Below, piece after piece: positions 43,601 to 55,537 of a stretch of 64,000 nucleotides of DNA. A program made the position numbers and the translations under genes. This DNA comes from Gordius sp. MW1. Taxonomy: Eukaryota > Nematomorpha > Gordioida > Gordea > Gordiidae. The notes beneath the pieces were generated by a model that was not told the DNA's origin, searched no databases, and was given only the letters and a program-made list of their open reading frames with translations. The stretch lies in contig OZ038531.1 in the NCBI GenBank assembly GCA_964036665.1, forward strand, positions 14,198,168 through 14,262,167. The letters run 5' to 3'. The stretch's first letter is position 1. Every line of letters starts with the position of its first letter.

Positions 43601-45789
43601 CTCGCAGCTTAAAACTTCTTTTCGGGAGTCAGGCGAGGATATCAAATTGGCTTACTTTTATATATTTTTTCAAGCTCTTTCACATAAAATAACAAATACA
43701 TTTTTTACTTAGAAACTTTTCACATTTTTTTCTTTCAACCTGATTCATCCGATGAAAGTGGTCATTTTCAGACATGGTTTCCATGATAAAAAGTAAAAAT
43801 TTATCAGAATCAGAAAACGATTACTTTAAAATCATGATCGCATAGAGCAGTTTACAAAAATTAAGCACTCACGTTGCGATACAACAAACTAATCGCAACA
43901 ATAAAACGTTGTCTTTTATACAAATGATAGTTCTCGCAGCTTAAAACTTCTTTTCGGAAGTCAATCGAGGATAATAGGATTCGCAAACTGGCTTACAGTT
44001 ATTTATTTTTCAAGCTCTTTCACATAGATTAAAAAAAATAAATATTTTCACCTAAAAATTTTTATATTTTTTTCTTTCAATCGTTTTCATCCGATGAAAG
44101 TTGTCGTTTTCAGACGTGGTTTCCATGATAAAAAGTAAAAATTTATCAGAATCAGAAAACTATTACTTTGAAATCATGATCGCATAGAGCAGTTTTCAAA
44201 AACTAAGCACTTACGTTGCGATACAACAAACTAATCGCAACAATAAAAGGTTGTCTTTTGTCAAAATGATAGTTCTCGCAGCTTAAAACTTCTTTTCGGA
44301 AGTCAATCGAGGATAATAGGATTCTCAAACTGGCTTTTTTATTTATTTTTCCAAGCTCTTTCACATAGATTAAAAAAAATAAATATTTTTACCTAAAATT
44401 TTTTATATTTTTTTCTTTTAATCGTTTTCATCCGATGAAAGTTGTCGTTTTCAGACGTGGTTTTCAAGATAAAAAGTAAAAATTTATCAGAATCAGAAAA
44501 CTATTAATTTGAAATCATGATCGCATAGAGCAGTTTTCAAAAATTAAGCACTCACGTTGAGATACAACAAACTAATCGCAACAATAAAACGTTGTCTTTT
44601 GTCAAAATGATAGTTCTCGCAGCTTAAAACTTCTTTTCGGAAGTCAATCGAGGATAATAGGATTCTCAAACTGGCTTACTTTTATTTATTTTTTCAAGCT
44701 CTTTCACATAGAATCAAAAAAAATAAAAACTTTTACCTCAAAATAGTCACATTTTTTCCTTTAAACCATATCGATGAAAGTTGTCGTTTTCAGACGTGAT
44801 TTCCATGATAAAAAGTAAAAATTTATGAGAATCAGAAAACTATTACTTTGAAATTATGATCTCATAGAGCATGTTTCAGAAATTCAGCACTCACGTTGCG
44901 ATACAACAAACTAATCGCAACAATAAAACGCTGCTTTTGTCAAAATGTAAGTTCTTGCAGCTTAAAACTTCTTTTCGGGAGTCAGGCGAGGATATCAAAT
45001 TGGCTTACTTTTATATATTTTTTCAAGCTCTTTCACATAAAATAACAAATACATTTTTTACTTAGAAACTTTTCACATTTTTTTCTTTCAACCTGATTCA
45101 TCCGATGAAAGTTGTCATTTTCAGACATGGTTTTCATGATAAAAAGTAAAAATTTATCAGAATCAGAGAACGATTACTTTAAAATCATGATCGCATAGAG
45201 CAGTTTTCAAAAATTAAGCAATCACGTTGCGATACAACAAACTAATCGCTACAATAAAACGTTGTCTTTTATACAAATGATAGTTCTCGCAGCTTAAAAC
45301 TTCTTTTCGAAAGTCAATCGAGGATAATAGGATTCTCAAACTGGCTTACTTTTATTTATTTTTCAAGCTCTTTCACATAGATTAAAAAAATAAATATTTT
45401 TACCTACAAATTTTTATATTTTTTTCTTTCAATCGTTTTCATCCGATAAAAGTTGTCGTTTTCAGACGTGGTTTCCAGGATAAAAAGTAAAAATTTATCA
45501 GAATCAGAAAACTATTACTTTGAAATCATAATCGCAAAGAGCAGTTTTCAAAAACTAAGCACTCACGTTGCGATACAACAAACTAATTGCAACAATAAAA
45601 CGTTGTCTTTTGTCAAAATGATAGTTCTCGCAGCTTAAAACTTCTTTTCGGAAGTCAATCGAGGATAATAGGATTCTCAAACTGGCTTACTTTTATTTAT
45701 TTTTTCAAGCTCTTTCACATAGAATCAAAAAAAAATAAATACTTTTACCTCAAAATATTTACATTTTTTCCATTAAACCATATCCATCC
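38001..45789. repeat. 1355-bp four-monomer higher-order repeat, main block
   Basis: Units start at 38001, 39356, 40710, 42065, 43420 and 44773 (1353-1355 bp apart); the last is shortened to 1017 bp (three monomers). Alternate units differ in a fixed way (TTCAGCACTC against TTCATTACTC after GTTTCAGAAA), so the true period over most of the block is about 2710 bp, eight monomers. The alternation breaks at 44773. Confidence 0.9.
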
Positions 45790-47936
45790 GATGAAAGTTG
45801 TCGTTTTCAGACGTGATTTCCATGATAAAAAGTAAAAATTTATCAGAATCAGAAAACTATTACTTTGAAATCATGATCTCATAGAGCATGTTTCAGAAAT
45901 TCAGCACTCACGTTGCGATTCAACAAACTAATCGACCCAATAAAACGCTGCTTTTGTCAAAATGTAAGTTCTCGCAGCTTAAAACTTCTTTTCGGGAGTC
46001 AGGCGAGGATATCAAATTGGCTTACTTTTATATATTATTTCAAGCTCTTTCACATAAAATAACAAATACATTTTTTACTTAGAAACTTTTCACATTTTTT
46101 TCTTTCAACCTGATTCATCCGATGAAAGATGTCATTTTCAGACATGGTTTCCATGATAAAAAGTAAAAAATTTCAAGCTCTTTCACATAGATTGAAAAAA
46201 TAAATATTTTTACCTAAAAATTTTTATATTTTTTTCTTTCAATCGTTTTTATCCGATGAAAGTTGTCGTTTTCAGACGTGGTTTCCAAGATAAAAGTAAA
46301 AATTTATCAGAATCAGAAAACTATGAAATCATGATCGCATAGAGCAGTTTTCAAAAACTAAGCACTCACGTTGCGATACAACAAACTAATCGCAACAATA
46401 AAACGTTGTCTTTTGTCAAAATGATAGTTCTCGCAGCTTAAAACTTCTTTTCGGAAGTCAATCGAGGATAATAGGATTCTCAAACTGGCTTACTTTTATT
46501 TATTTTTTCAAGCTCTTTCACATAGAATCAAAAAAAAATAAATACTTTCACCTAAAAATATTCACATTTTTTCCATTAAACCATATTCATCCGATTAAAG
46601 TTGTCGTTTTCAGACGTGATTTCCATGATAAAAAGTAAAAATTTATCAGAATCAGAAAACTATTACTTTGAAATTATGATCTCATAGAGCATGTTTCAGA
46701 AATTCAGCACTCACGTTGCGATACAACAAACTAATCGCAACAATAAAACGCTGCTTTTGTCAAAATGTAAACTCTTGCAGCTTAAAACTTCTTTTCGGGA
46801 GTCAGGCGAGGATATCAAATTGGCTTACTTTTAAATATTTTTTCAAGCTCTTTCACATAAAATAACAAATACATTTTTTACTTAGAAACTTTTCACATTT
46901 TTTTCTTTCAACCTGATTCATCCGATGAAAGTTGTCATTTTCAGACATGGTTTCCATGATAAAAAGTAAAAATTTATCAGAATCAGAAAACGATTACTTT
47001 AAAATCATGATCGCATAGAGCAGTTTTCAAAAATTAAGCACTCACGTTGCGATACAACAAACTAATCGCAACAATAAAACGTTGTCTTTTATCAAAATGA
47101 TAGTTCTCGCAGCTTAAAACTTCTTTTCGGAAGTCTTTCGAGGATAATAGGATTCTCAAACTGGCTTACTTTTATTTATTTTTCAAGCTCTTTCACATAG
47201 ATTAAAAAAAAAATATTTTTACCTAAAAATTTTTATATTTTTTTCTTTCAATCGTTTTCATCCGATGAAAGTTGTCGTTTTCAGACGTGGTTTCCAAGAT
47301 AAAAAGTAAAAATTTATCCGAATCAGAAAACTATTACTTTGAAATCATGATCGCATAGAGCATTCAAAAATTAAGCACTCAAGTTGCGATACAACAAACT
47401 AATCGCAACAATAAAACGTTGTCTTTTGTCTAAATGATAAATCTCGCAGCTTAAAACTTCTTTTCGGAAGTCAATCGAGGATAATAGGATTCTCAAACTG
47501 GCTTACTTTTATATATTTTTTCAAGCTCTTTTACTAAGAATTAAAAAAATTAATATTTTTACCTCAAAATTTTCACATCTTTTACTTTAAACCTTATTCA
47601 ACCGATGAAAGTTATCGTTTTCAGACGTGATTTCCATGATAAAAAGTAAAAATTTATCAGAATCAGAAAACTATACTTTGAAATCATGATCGCATAGAGC
47701 ATGTTTCAGAAATTCAGCACTCACGTTGCGATACAACAAACATCGCAACAATTAAACGTTTTCTTTTGTCAAAATGAAAATTCTCGCAGCTTACAACTTC
47801 TTTTCGGGAGTCAGGCGACGATATCAAATTGGCTTACTTTTATATATTTTTTCAAGCTCTTTCACATAAAATAACAAATAAATATTTTTTTACTTAGAAA
47901 CATTCCAGATTTTATTTCATTCAACCGTATTCATCC

Positions 47937-50536
47937 GATGAAAGTTGTCGTTTTCAGACGTGGTTTTCATGATATCAAACTATTACTTTGAAATCATGAT
48001 CGCATATAGCATGTTTCAGAAATTCAGCACTCACGTTGCGATACAACAAACTAATCGCAACAATAAAACGTTGTCTTTTGTCAAAATGATTCTCGCAGCT
48101 TAAAACCTTATTTCGGGAGTCAATGAAGTATAATAGGATTCTCAAATTGGCTTACTTTTATATATTTTTTCAAGCTCTTTCACATAAAATAACAAAAAAA
48201 ATATTTTTTTACCTAGATAAATTTCACATTTTTTTCTTTCAACATGAAAGTTGTCGTTTTCAGACGTGGTTTACATGATAAAAAGTAAAAATTTATCAGA
48301 ATCAGGAAACAATTATTGAAATCATGATAGCATAGAGCATGTTTCAGAAATTCAGCACTTACGTTGCGATACAACAAACTAATCGCAACAATAGAACGTT
48401 GTCCTTTCTCAAAATGTAAGTTCTCGCAGCATAAAACTTCTTTTCGGGAGTCAGGCGAGGATATCAAATTGGCTTACTTTTATATATTTTTTCAAGCTCT
48501 TTCACATAAAATAACAAAAAAATTTTTACTTAGAAACATTTCACATTTTTTTTTTCAAGATTCATCCGATGAAAGTTGTCATTTTCAGACATGGTTTCCA
48601 TTATAAAAAGTAATAATTTATCAGAATCAGAAAACAATAACTTTGAAATCATGATCGCATAGAGCATATTTCAGAAATTCAGCACTCACGTTGCGATGCA
48701 ACAAACTAATCGCAACAATAAAACGTTGCCTTTTATCAAAATAATTCTCGCAGCTTAAAACCTCATTTCGGGAGTCAATGGAGGATAATAGGATTCTCAA
48801 ACTGGCTTACTTTTATATATTTCAAGCTCTTTCACATAAAATAACAAAAAAATATTTACCTAGAAAATTTTCGCATTTTTTTCTTTAATCGGATTCATCC
48901 GATGAAAGTTGTCGTTTTCAGACATGGTTTCCATGATAAAAAGTAAAAATTTATCTGAATCAGAAAACAATTACTTTGAAATCATGATCGCATAGAGCAT
49001 GTTTCAGAAATTCAGCACTCACGTTGCGATACAACAAACTAATCGCAACAATTAAACGTTGTCTTTTGTCAAAATGAAAGTTCACGCAGCTTAAAACTTC
49101 TTTTCGGGAGTCAGGCGAGGATATCAAATTGGCTAACTTTTATATATTTTTTCAAGCTCTTTCACATAAAATAACAAATAAAAAATTTTTTACTTAGAAA
49201 TATTTCAGATTTTTTTTCATTCAACCGCCGATGAAAGTTGTCGTTTTCAGACGTGGTTTTCATGATAAAAAGTATAAATTTATCAAACTATTACTTTGAA
49301 ATCATGATCGCATAGAGCATGTTTCAGAAATTCAGCACTCACGTTGCGATACAACAAACTAATCAACAATAAAACGTTGTCTTTTGTCAAAATGATTCTC
49401 GCAGCTTAAAACCTTATTTCGGGAGTCAATGAAGGATAATAGGATTCTCAAATTGGCTTACTTTTATATATTTTTTCAAGCTCTTTCACATAAAATAACA
49501 AAAAAAATATTTTTTTACCTAGATAAATTTCACATTTTTTTCTTTCAACATGAAAGTTGTCGTTTTCAGACGTGGTTTACATGATAAAAAGTAAAAATTT
49601 ATCAGAATCAGGAAACAATTATTGAAATCATGATAGCATAGAGCATGTTTCAGAAATTCAGCACTCACGTTGCGATACAACAAACTAATCGCAACAATAG
49701 AACGTTGTCCTTTCTCAAAATGTAAGTTCTCGCAGCTTAAAACTTCTTTTCGGGAGTCAGGCGAGGATATCAAATTGGCTTACTTTTATATATTTTTTCA
49801 AGCTCTTTCACATAAAATAACAAAAAAAATTTTACTTAGAAACATTTCACATTTTTTTCTTTCAAGATTCATCCTATGAAAGTTGTCATTTTCAGACATG
49901 GTTTCCATTATAAAAAGTAATAATTTATCAGAATCAGAAAACAATAACTTTGAAATCATGATCGCATAGAGCATATTTCAGAAATTCAGCACTCACGTTG
50001 CGATGCAACAAACTAATCGCAACAATAAAACGTTGCCTTTTATCAAAATAATTCTCGCAGCTTAAAACCTCATTTCGGGAGTCAATGGAGGATAATAGGA
50101 TTCTCAAACTGGCTTACTTTTATATATTTCAAGCTCTTTCACATAAAATAACAAAAAAATATTTACCTAGAAAATTTTCGCATTTTTTTCTTTAATCGGA
50201 TTCATCCGATGAAAGTTGTCGTTTTCAGACATGGTTTCCATGATAAAAAGTAAAAATTTATCTGAATCAGAAAACAATTACTTTGAAATCATGATCGCAT
50301 AGAGCATGTTTCAGAAATTCAGCACTCACGTTGCGATACAACAAACTAATCGCAACAATTAAACGTTGTCTTTTGTCAAAATGAAAGTTCACGCAGCTTA
50401 AAACTTCTTTTCGGGAGTCAGGCGAGGATATCAAATTGGCTAACTTTTATATATTTTTTCAAGCTCTTTCACATAAAATAACAAATAAAAATTTTTTTAC
50501 TTAGAAATATTTCAGATTTTTTTTCATTCAACCGCC
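47937..50536. repeat. ~1.3-kb higher-order repeat near the array edge, two copies
   Basis: The block 47937-49229 is repeated at 49230-50536. Both contain the contracted junction CTTTCAACATGAAAG, the GCATATTTCAGAAATTC monomer and the CCTCATTTCGGGAGTCAATG monomer. These monomers are more divergent from the array consensus than those further left and have several 10-25 bp deletions. Confidence 0.85.
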
Positions 50537-50968
50537 GATGAAAGTTGTCGTTTTCAGACGTGGTTTCCATGATAAAAAGTATAAATTTATCAAACTATTA
50601 CTTTGAAATCATGATCGCATAGAGCATGTTTCAGAAATTCAGCACTCACGTTGCGATACAACAAACTAATCAACAATAAAACGTTGTCTTTTGTCAAAAT
50701 AAGAGTTCTCGCTGCTTAAAATTTTATTTCGGGAGTCAATCGAGTAAAATCCGATTCTCAAATTGGCTTATTTTTATAAATTTTTAAGCTCTTTTACATA
50801 ATATAACAAAAAAATATTTACCTTGAAAATTTTCACATTTTTTTTTTCAACCGGATTCATCCAATGAAAGTTGTCGTTTTCAGACGTGATTTCCATGATA
50901 AAAAGTAAAAATATACAAGAATCAGAAAACTATTACTTTGAAATCATGATCGCATAGAGCATGTTTCA

Positions 50969-51989
50969 ATTTGCCTGTTAGGCCCGAAATTTTGCGATCT
51001 CAAATTCTTTCAACCACTTTAATTAAATTAATGGCATATTGAATAAAAAAAATATAGCAATTACTATCCCGAACAAAATCTAATTTCTTATATTATTTAA
51101 AAGTCAAATGATTTTTCCAAATGAAACTTTTGATTCTTAATTTAATCCTGATAGGTCGAAAAAACGTAGTATTTGGTCTTTCTAAAATATTTGGCCAAAG
51201 TTTCTTTATCACTGGCACAACCGCTCTATATCACAATATTTTAATATATTAATTGCTATTGCATTTAGGTACAAACATGTTATAACAAATCATATAACAG
51301 CGTAATATTAATTAAATGCAGTCGATATTCATGAAAATAATTATGTAGCAATTTTTTAATTAAGTTTAAGTATACGTATTTTATTTTATAAAGAATCTTA
51401 CAATAAACAAAATTATACTCCCTTTTGGGGTAACCCGTTTAAGCCCCTACCCTATAAATGAACTTCTTAATGAATACAATTAGTCAATCTGAGCTCTTAA
51501 AACTTACTTTTTTGATAAAAAAAACAATATCAATCAAATTTGAATTGGAAATTTCTTTTAATTTAAAGCAAAAAAGAAATGTATAGAAATTTATTATTAT
51601 AAAAATTATTAATAGCTTGGCGATAGCAACGAGTGAAAAGGCGAATTGGAGAAGCTTTGTTAAACCAAATAATATTTTTTAAAATAATTTAATTATATTA
51701 GAATGAAATTACACTGCATGCATTGTGTCAATTTGGGCATGACGCTTTTGTAAAATGTATAGACGGCACATGTGAGTTATGAACAATGAAAGGGCTACAT
51801 AAATATAAACATTTTAATCCTTTCCATGAACCTAGCTTGGAATAGGGACTTGATGGAAATGAGAGTGGTTCGGGTAAAAATTATAGAAATAACTTGGGGA
51901 CGGATGGTGATTTAACACTCTTAGCATTTTCATATACAATCAAATCAAAAAGTAACAAAATAATACATTATTTAAAAAATTTATTAAGC
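50969..51989. other. AT-rich flank without recognised features
   Basis: The satellite stops inside a monomer after GAGCATGTTTCA. What follows is unrelated, about 75-80% AT, with no repeat of note and no open frame resembling a protein on either strand. Confidence 0.7.
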
Positions 51990-52230
51990 CCGAATCCTAT
52001 CATCGTGTCAGCCCGGGCCCGTCCAAAAATAGTGGGCCGGTGTAGCGTATGAGACGACGTAGCGTTTGAGATCGCGTAATCGTCACTCACGCCTCCACAT
52101 TCGTTGAAAACACGAAAAAAGTACTTTTTTGTCAATCACGTGATTTTTTGAGTAACATGATTGGTTCAAATTTCGGAAAAACATACATTTCATTTCACGT
52201 AATGACATGCATTTGAGATCACGTAATTTG
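51990..52230. other. GC-rich patch resembling a degraded transposon end
   Basis: CAGCCCGGGCCCGTCC and GTGGGCCGG stand out from the AT-rich surroundings and resemble the GGGCC-rich ends of the hAT element at 59573-60820. A motif pair follows: TTTGAGATCGCGTAAT near 52067 and TTTGAGATCACGTAAT near 52212. I could not pair it with a second end or find a target-site duplication, so this is only a possible relic. Confidence 0.3.
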
Positions 52231-52260
52231 CAAACTTTTTCACCAATATAATCTTGTATT

Positions 52261-52680
52261 TTTTAACATGTAAGTTAATAAGATTATAAATATAAACTAA
52301 TGCAAAAGTTTGTTATTTACCTTTTTAGATGTATGCTTCTATAATTGTTGAAATTGTAGTGTACTTTGTATTTTGTAATAAGTAAGTTCCTAAGATTATA
52401 AATATAAGCTAATGCAAAAGTTTGTTATTTACCTTTTTAGATGTATGCTTCTATAATTGTTGAAATTGTAGTAAACTTTGTATTTTGTAATAAGGAAGTT
52501 CCTAAGAATATATATATAAGCTAATGCAAAAGTTTGTTATTTACCTTTTTAGATGTATGCTTCTATAATTGTTGAAATTGTAGTATTTTCTAATAAGTAA
52601 GTTCCTAAGATTTTAAATATAAGCTAATGCAAAAGTTTGTTATTTACCTTTTTAGATGTATGCCTTATAAGTCCCAATAT
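52261..52680. repeat. Tandem repeat, ~112-bp unit, four copies
   Basis: The phrase AATGCAAAAGTTTGTTATTT recurs at 52299, 52411, 52523 and 52626 (spacings 112, 112 and 103), each time followed by ACCTTTTTAGATGTATGC and, between copies, by TCTATAATTGTTGAAATTG. This minisatellite-sized array is unrelated in sequence to the 340-bp satellite. The stretch after it (52681-53002) is plain AT-rich DNA. Confidence 0.93.
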
Positions 52681-53002
52681 TATAAATATTAAAAAACTTA
52701 TTTTATACTTTGATTAATTTAGCATTTATTTAATAGAATGGAAGAATATGGTTTTGCTGACATTATGGATTATATGGGACTATTCCTATATATTTGATAG
52801 TTGTTTATAAAATATTTTTAATTGTTTTATATACTGTTTTTACTTTATATTTACTTCAAATAAAATATATTATTCTTATCTCACTGTCTAATGATATTGA
52901 CAAAAAATGGTTTTAATATGCCTTTTCCCAATAAAGATGATATGTAATGGCTAAAAATATATATTTATTAAAATAATAATATCAATATCATTGTTTTATA
53001 TT

Positions 53003-53690
53003 ATAACAGCTTTATCAGATGCGAAATAAATTTAATAAGTTAAATTTATATAGATTGGATCACTTATAAAAGAATTAAAACCAAATATATGACACCTAAG
53101 ATCATCAGGGATTATAAGATCATTTATAAATAATTTATTAGTTCCCCACTTTTTATAATAGTTTAAAAACTTAATACATATAAATTGAATTTGTTTATAA
53201 TTATAATAGTTAAAATTAAATATTTAATGAAGCGTAATTTATATTATGCTAAACATTTATTAAAAAATATTTAATATATTATAACAGCTTTATCAGATGC
53301 AAAATAAATTTAGTAAGCTAAATTTATATAGATTGGATCACTTATAAAAGAATTAAAACCAAATATATGACACCTAAGATCATCAGGGATTATAAGATCC
53401 TTTATGTAAAATAATTATTTAAGTTCCCAAGTTTCTATAATAGTTTAAAAAACTTAATACATATAAATTAATTGAATTTGTTTATATTGGTTAAAATTAA
53501 ATATTATTTAAGTTCCCCACTTTTTATAATAGTTTAAAAAACTTAATACATATAAATTAATTGAATTTGTTTATAATAGTTAAAATTAAATATTTAATGA
53601 AGCTTAATTTATATTATGTTAAACCTTTATTAAAAAAAATATTTAATGAAGCTTAATTTACATTATGTTAAACCTTTATTAAAAACAATT
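53003..53690. repeat. 278-bp tandem duplication with nested shorter repeats
   Basis: ATAACAGCTTTATCAGATGC begins at 53003 and again at 53281, with long near-identical stretches after it (GACACCTAAGATCATCAGGG in both). Parts of the unit then reappear: TATAATAGTTTAAAAA with CTTAATACATATAAATT three times (about 53156, 53437 and 53527), and AATGAAGCTTAATTT-type segments at about 53227, 53598 and 53643. The region is more than 80% AT. No coding sense is visible. Confidence 0.85.
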
Positions 53691-53844
53691 TTTAAAATCT
53701 TAACAAAATTATTGTATAACAAACCACAATTTTTGATTGACATTTATATCAGCCTATAATAATCTTTTTTGCAATTATAATGCAGAATTACATGATTGAC
53801 GTGTTTGATTGACTTCCGCGATATCAAACGATACGCGAATTGAA

Positions 53845-53912
53845 CATTACACGGGCCGGGCCGGGCAGGTTCGGACAGCGGGCCGGGCAATCTGGTCTCT
53901 GGTTCAAAATTA
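53845..53912. mobile_element. GC-rich hAT-like terminal fragment
   Basis: The run CGGGCCGGGCCGGGCAGG, then GCGGGCCGGGCAATCTGG and TCTCTGG, reads on the minus strand as CCAGAGACCAGATTGCCCGG. This resembles the AGAGACTGCACTGGCCG end of the hAT element at 60820. A partner end was not found, so this may be a solo end or a fragment. Confidence 0.4.
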
Positions 53913-55320
53913 GTGGCACTTGTTGATTTCATTTAGGATATGAAATTTTTCGGCGCAATTTTGGCAATAACGGCAAGATATGTTACTAAAAAGTGTTTGA
54001 GAAAGCGTAGGGTATCTAAAAATGACGATAAAGAAATTTCCCTAGGAAGTTAGGGAATTTTGAAATTTTCCTGGAAAATTCCTTGGGGAACTTTCATTCC
54101 GATCATTTTATTCTGTATATCGGATATATCATATATTTTGTTATTTTAAATGGTGTTTCACTATACCTGGAGGCTATTTAAATTTTAATTAATTTTGGCG
54201 CCTAAAACATCTGGTTCCAATTTGAATAGTCACCAATTAATTTATTTTATTCTTCTAAATTTAAATAATAATTACTAAATATGTTATCAAGTCAAATATT
54301 TGGTGATTTATTTAAATTATATCTCTACAAAACAGATTGTTTCCTAAGTGAGATTGTACTAAAACGTGAAAATTCTTATGTGATTTGAATAATCACTATT
54401 TAAGTTTGTTATTATGTCAGCTTTTATAAAATCTATATACTAAACTTGATAATGAAAGAAAAGCAATTGCAAAAAGAAAGCCAATTTCACTGAAAACTCC
54501 AAATTCTACCAGAAGGGCTGGTGTTGTTATGTTATTATGCTTGAAAGCTTGGTGTGGTGTCCTCTACACCCCTTACGCTTCACCCCCTTACGTCGCTATC
54601 CTAAAATTTATATATTCATTCATCCCCCCTCACACACATATACTTATAATTATACGCGTGAATTTTACTCTACTCTCGTTTATGACGAGTCATGTTTGTT
54701 GATATCTCCATGATATAAATAGATATATTTTTTATTACCATTATTTAGCGATTATTATATATATTACCTCGCTTTCACTCAGAGATAATTATTATTCTTT
54801 TCGTGGGGTGAATATAATTACCAGAAAAAATGTAGGTGAATAAAATATATATTATCGCGGTAATTATGCGCGTACGCGAACCATTCTCTTTATTTTATAT
54901 AAATCCTGAGTTATCGTGAAATAAATTTGAAACTTGGCAATGAGTACAATTTACATAAACAACAACATTGAATCTAACAGAGTGGAAATCAAAAACTTGG
55001 CTTCAAATTAAGCTATTCTTCAAGAATAGCCATCAGTGAAGATCTCGATGATAAAAACAAAATAATTTTGTTAGACGATGATAACTTTTGAGGTTTAAAG
55101 TTTGTCATATTAACAAAAAGTGTCACTATCGGATAAAAGTTGCTTATAATAATCTTCTGAGGTTGGTGTACTATCACCTTACTAGCGACCACATGATAGA
55201 AATATTTTTCCATTATCTCAATTCAAATTATTTTAAAAGGATGTGCCCTTAGATCGGAAGAACGAATAATCTCTACACAAGACGTAATAATTGATTAGGT
55301 AGATGCTCCAAATAGGCTTT
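53913..55320. other. Non-coding AT-rich stretch, nothing firm
   Basis: It contains a GC-richer segment at 54520-54600 with a small hairpin (GGTGTGGTGTCCTCTACACC) and CA-rich or TATA-rich tracts. A TATATAAA at 54897 lies upstream of a 23-codon frame (54940-55011), and an opposite frame occupies 55013-55213. Neither frame resembles a known protein, and both could be chance. Confidence 0.5.
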
Positions 55321-55465
55321 TATTTTATCTCGACTAATCGGGTCGAGTTTCGGTCTAAATTTGCGAAATGTCTTCGAGTCGGGTTCTGGTTGAAAATTTT
55401 GAAAGGCTTTCGGGTAAAAATTTTAATATGCTTTTGGGTCGGGTTGGATTTAAAGTGTCGGGTCA
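55321..55465. mobile_element. Possible hAT-type subterminal fragment
   Basis: GGGTCGAG, GAGTCGGGTTC, TTTCGGGTAAAAATTTT, GGGTCGGGTTGG and TCGGGTCAA recur within 140 bp. Repeated TCGGGT with AAAATTTT tracts is typical of the subterminal regions of many hAT elements. No matching end or coding part was found. Confidence 0.3.
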
Positions 55466-55537
55466 AAGATTATGAATCTTATAATGCAAAATACACGGGA
55501 CATTTGTTTTTAATTAATGTTATTCTAATATCAATGT

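Larger units (their letters stand above)
1..50968. repeat. Satellite DNA array, ~340-bp monomer (about 150 copies)
   Basis: The same unit recurs head to tail from the first base to 50968. An easy anchor is GATGAAAGTTGTCGTTTTCAG, seen for example at 301, 641, 983, 1676 and 2770. Full monomers are about 338-349 bp and very AT-rich, with A-runs next to TAAATATTTTTACC and a conserved core around CACTCACGTTGCGATACAAC. Neighbouring monomers differ mostly by single bases and homopolymer length. The array continues to the left of the window. It contains no mobile element and no convincing gene; the short open frames in it restart with every monomer and have no codon-like conservation. A centromeric or pericentromeric block is the natural guess for an array this long, but the sequence alone does not show the chromosomal location. 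Confidence 0.97.

Noticed and set aside
649-46082. Many open frames of 61-94 codons in the satellite, for example the recurring SFSDV..KSKNLSESENYYFE type
   Set aside because: They restart in each monomer, mostly from non-ATG starts, differ by frame-breaking indels between copies and simply translate the repeat.
48213-49773. Two 84-codon frames on the minus strand of the array edge
   Set aside because: Both are the same satellite monomer pair read backwards, duplicated by the ~1.3-kb unit.
1-50968. CRISPR-like array
   Set aside because: The repeats are 253-349 bp, contiguous and without unique spacers, in a eukaryotic context.
1-50968. CENP-B box in the TTTTCGGAAGTCAATCGAGG region of the monomer
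   Set aside because: TTCG is present, but the required A and CGGG positions do not line up.
53744-53932. Proline- and glycine-rich 62-codon frame on the minus strand
   Set aside because: It translates the GGGCCGGGC transposon-end patch.
54940-55213. TATA-like box with a 23-codon frame (MSTIYINNN start), and an opposite 66-codon frame
   Set aside because: Too short, no homology recognised and no splice or poly(A) context; chance is likely in this composition.
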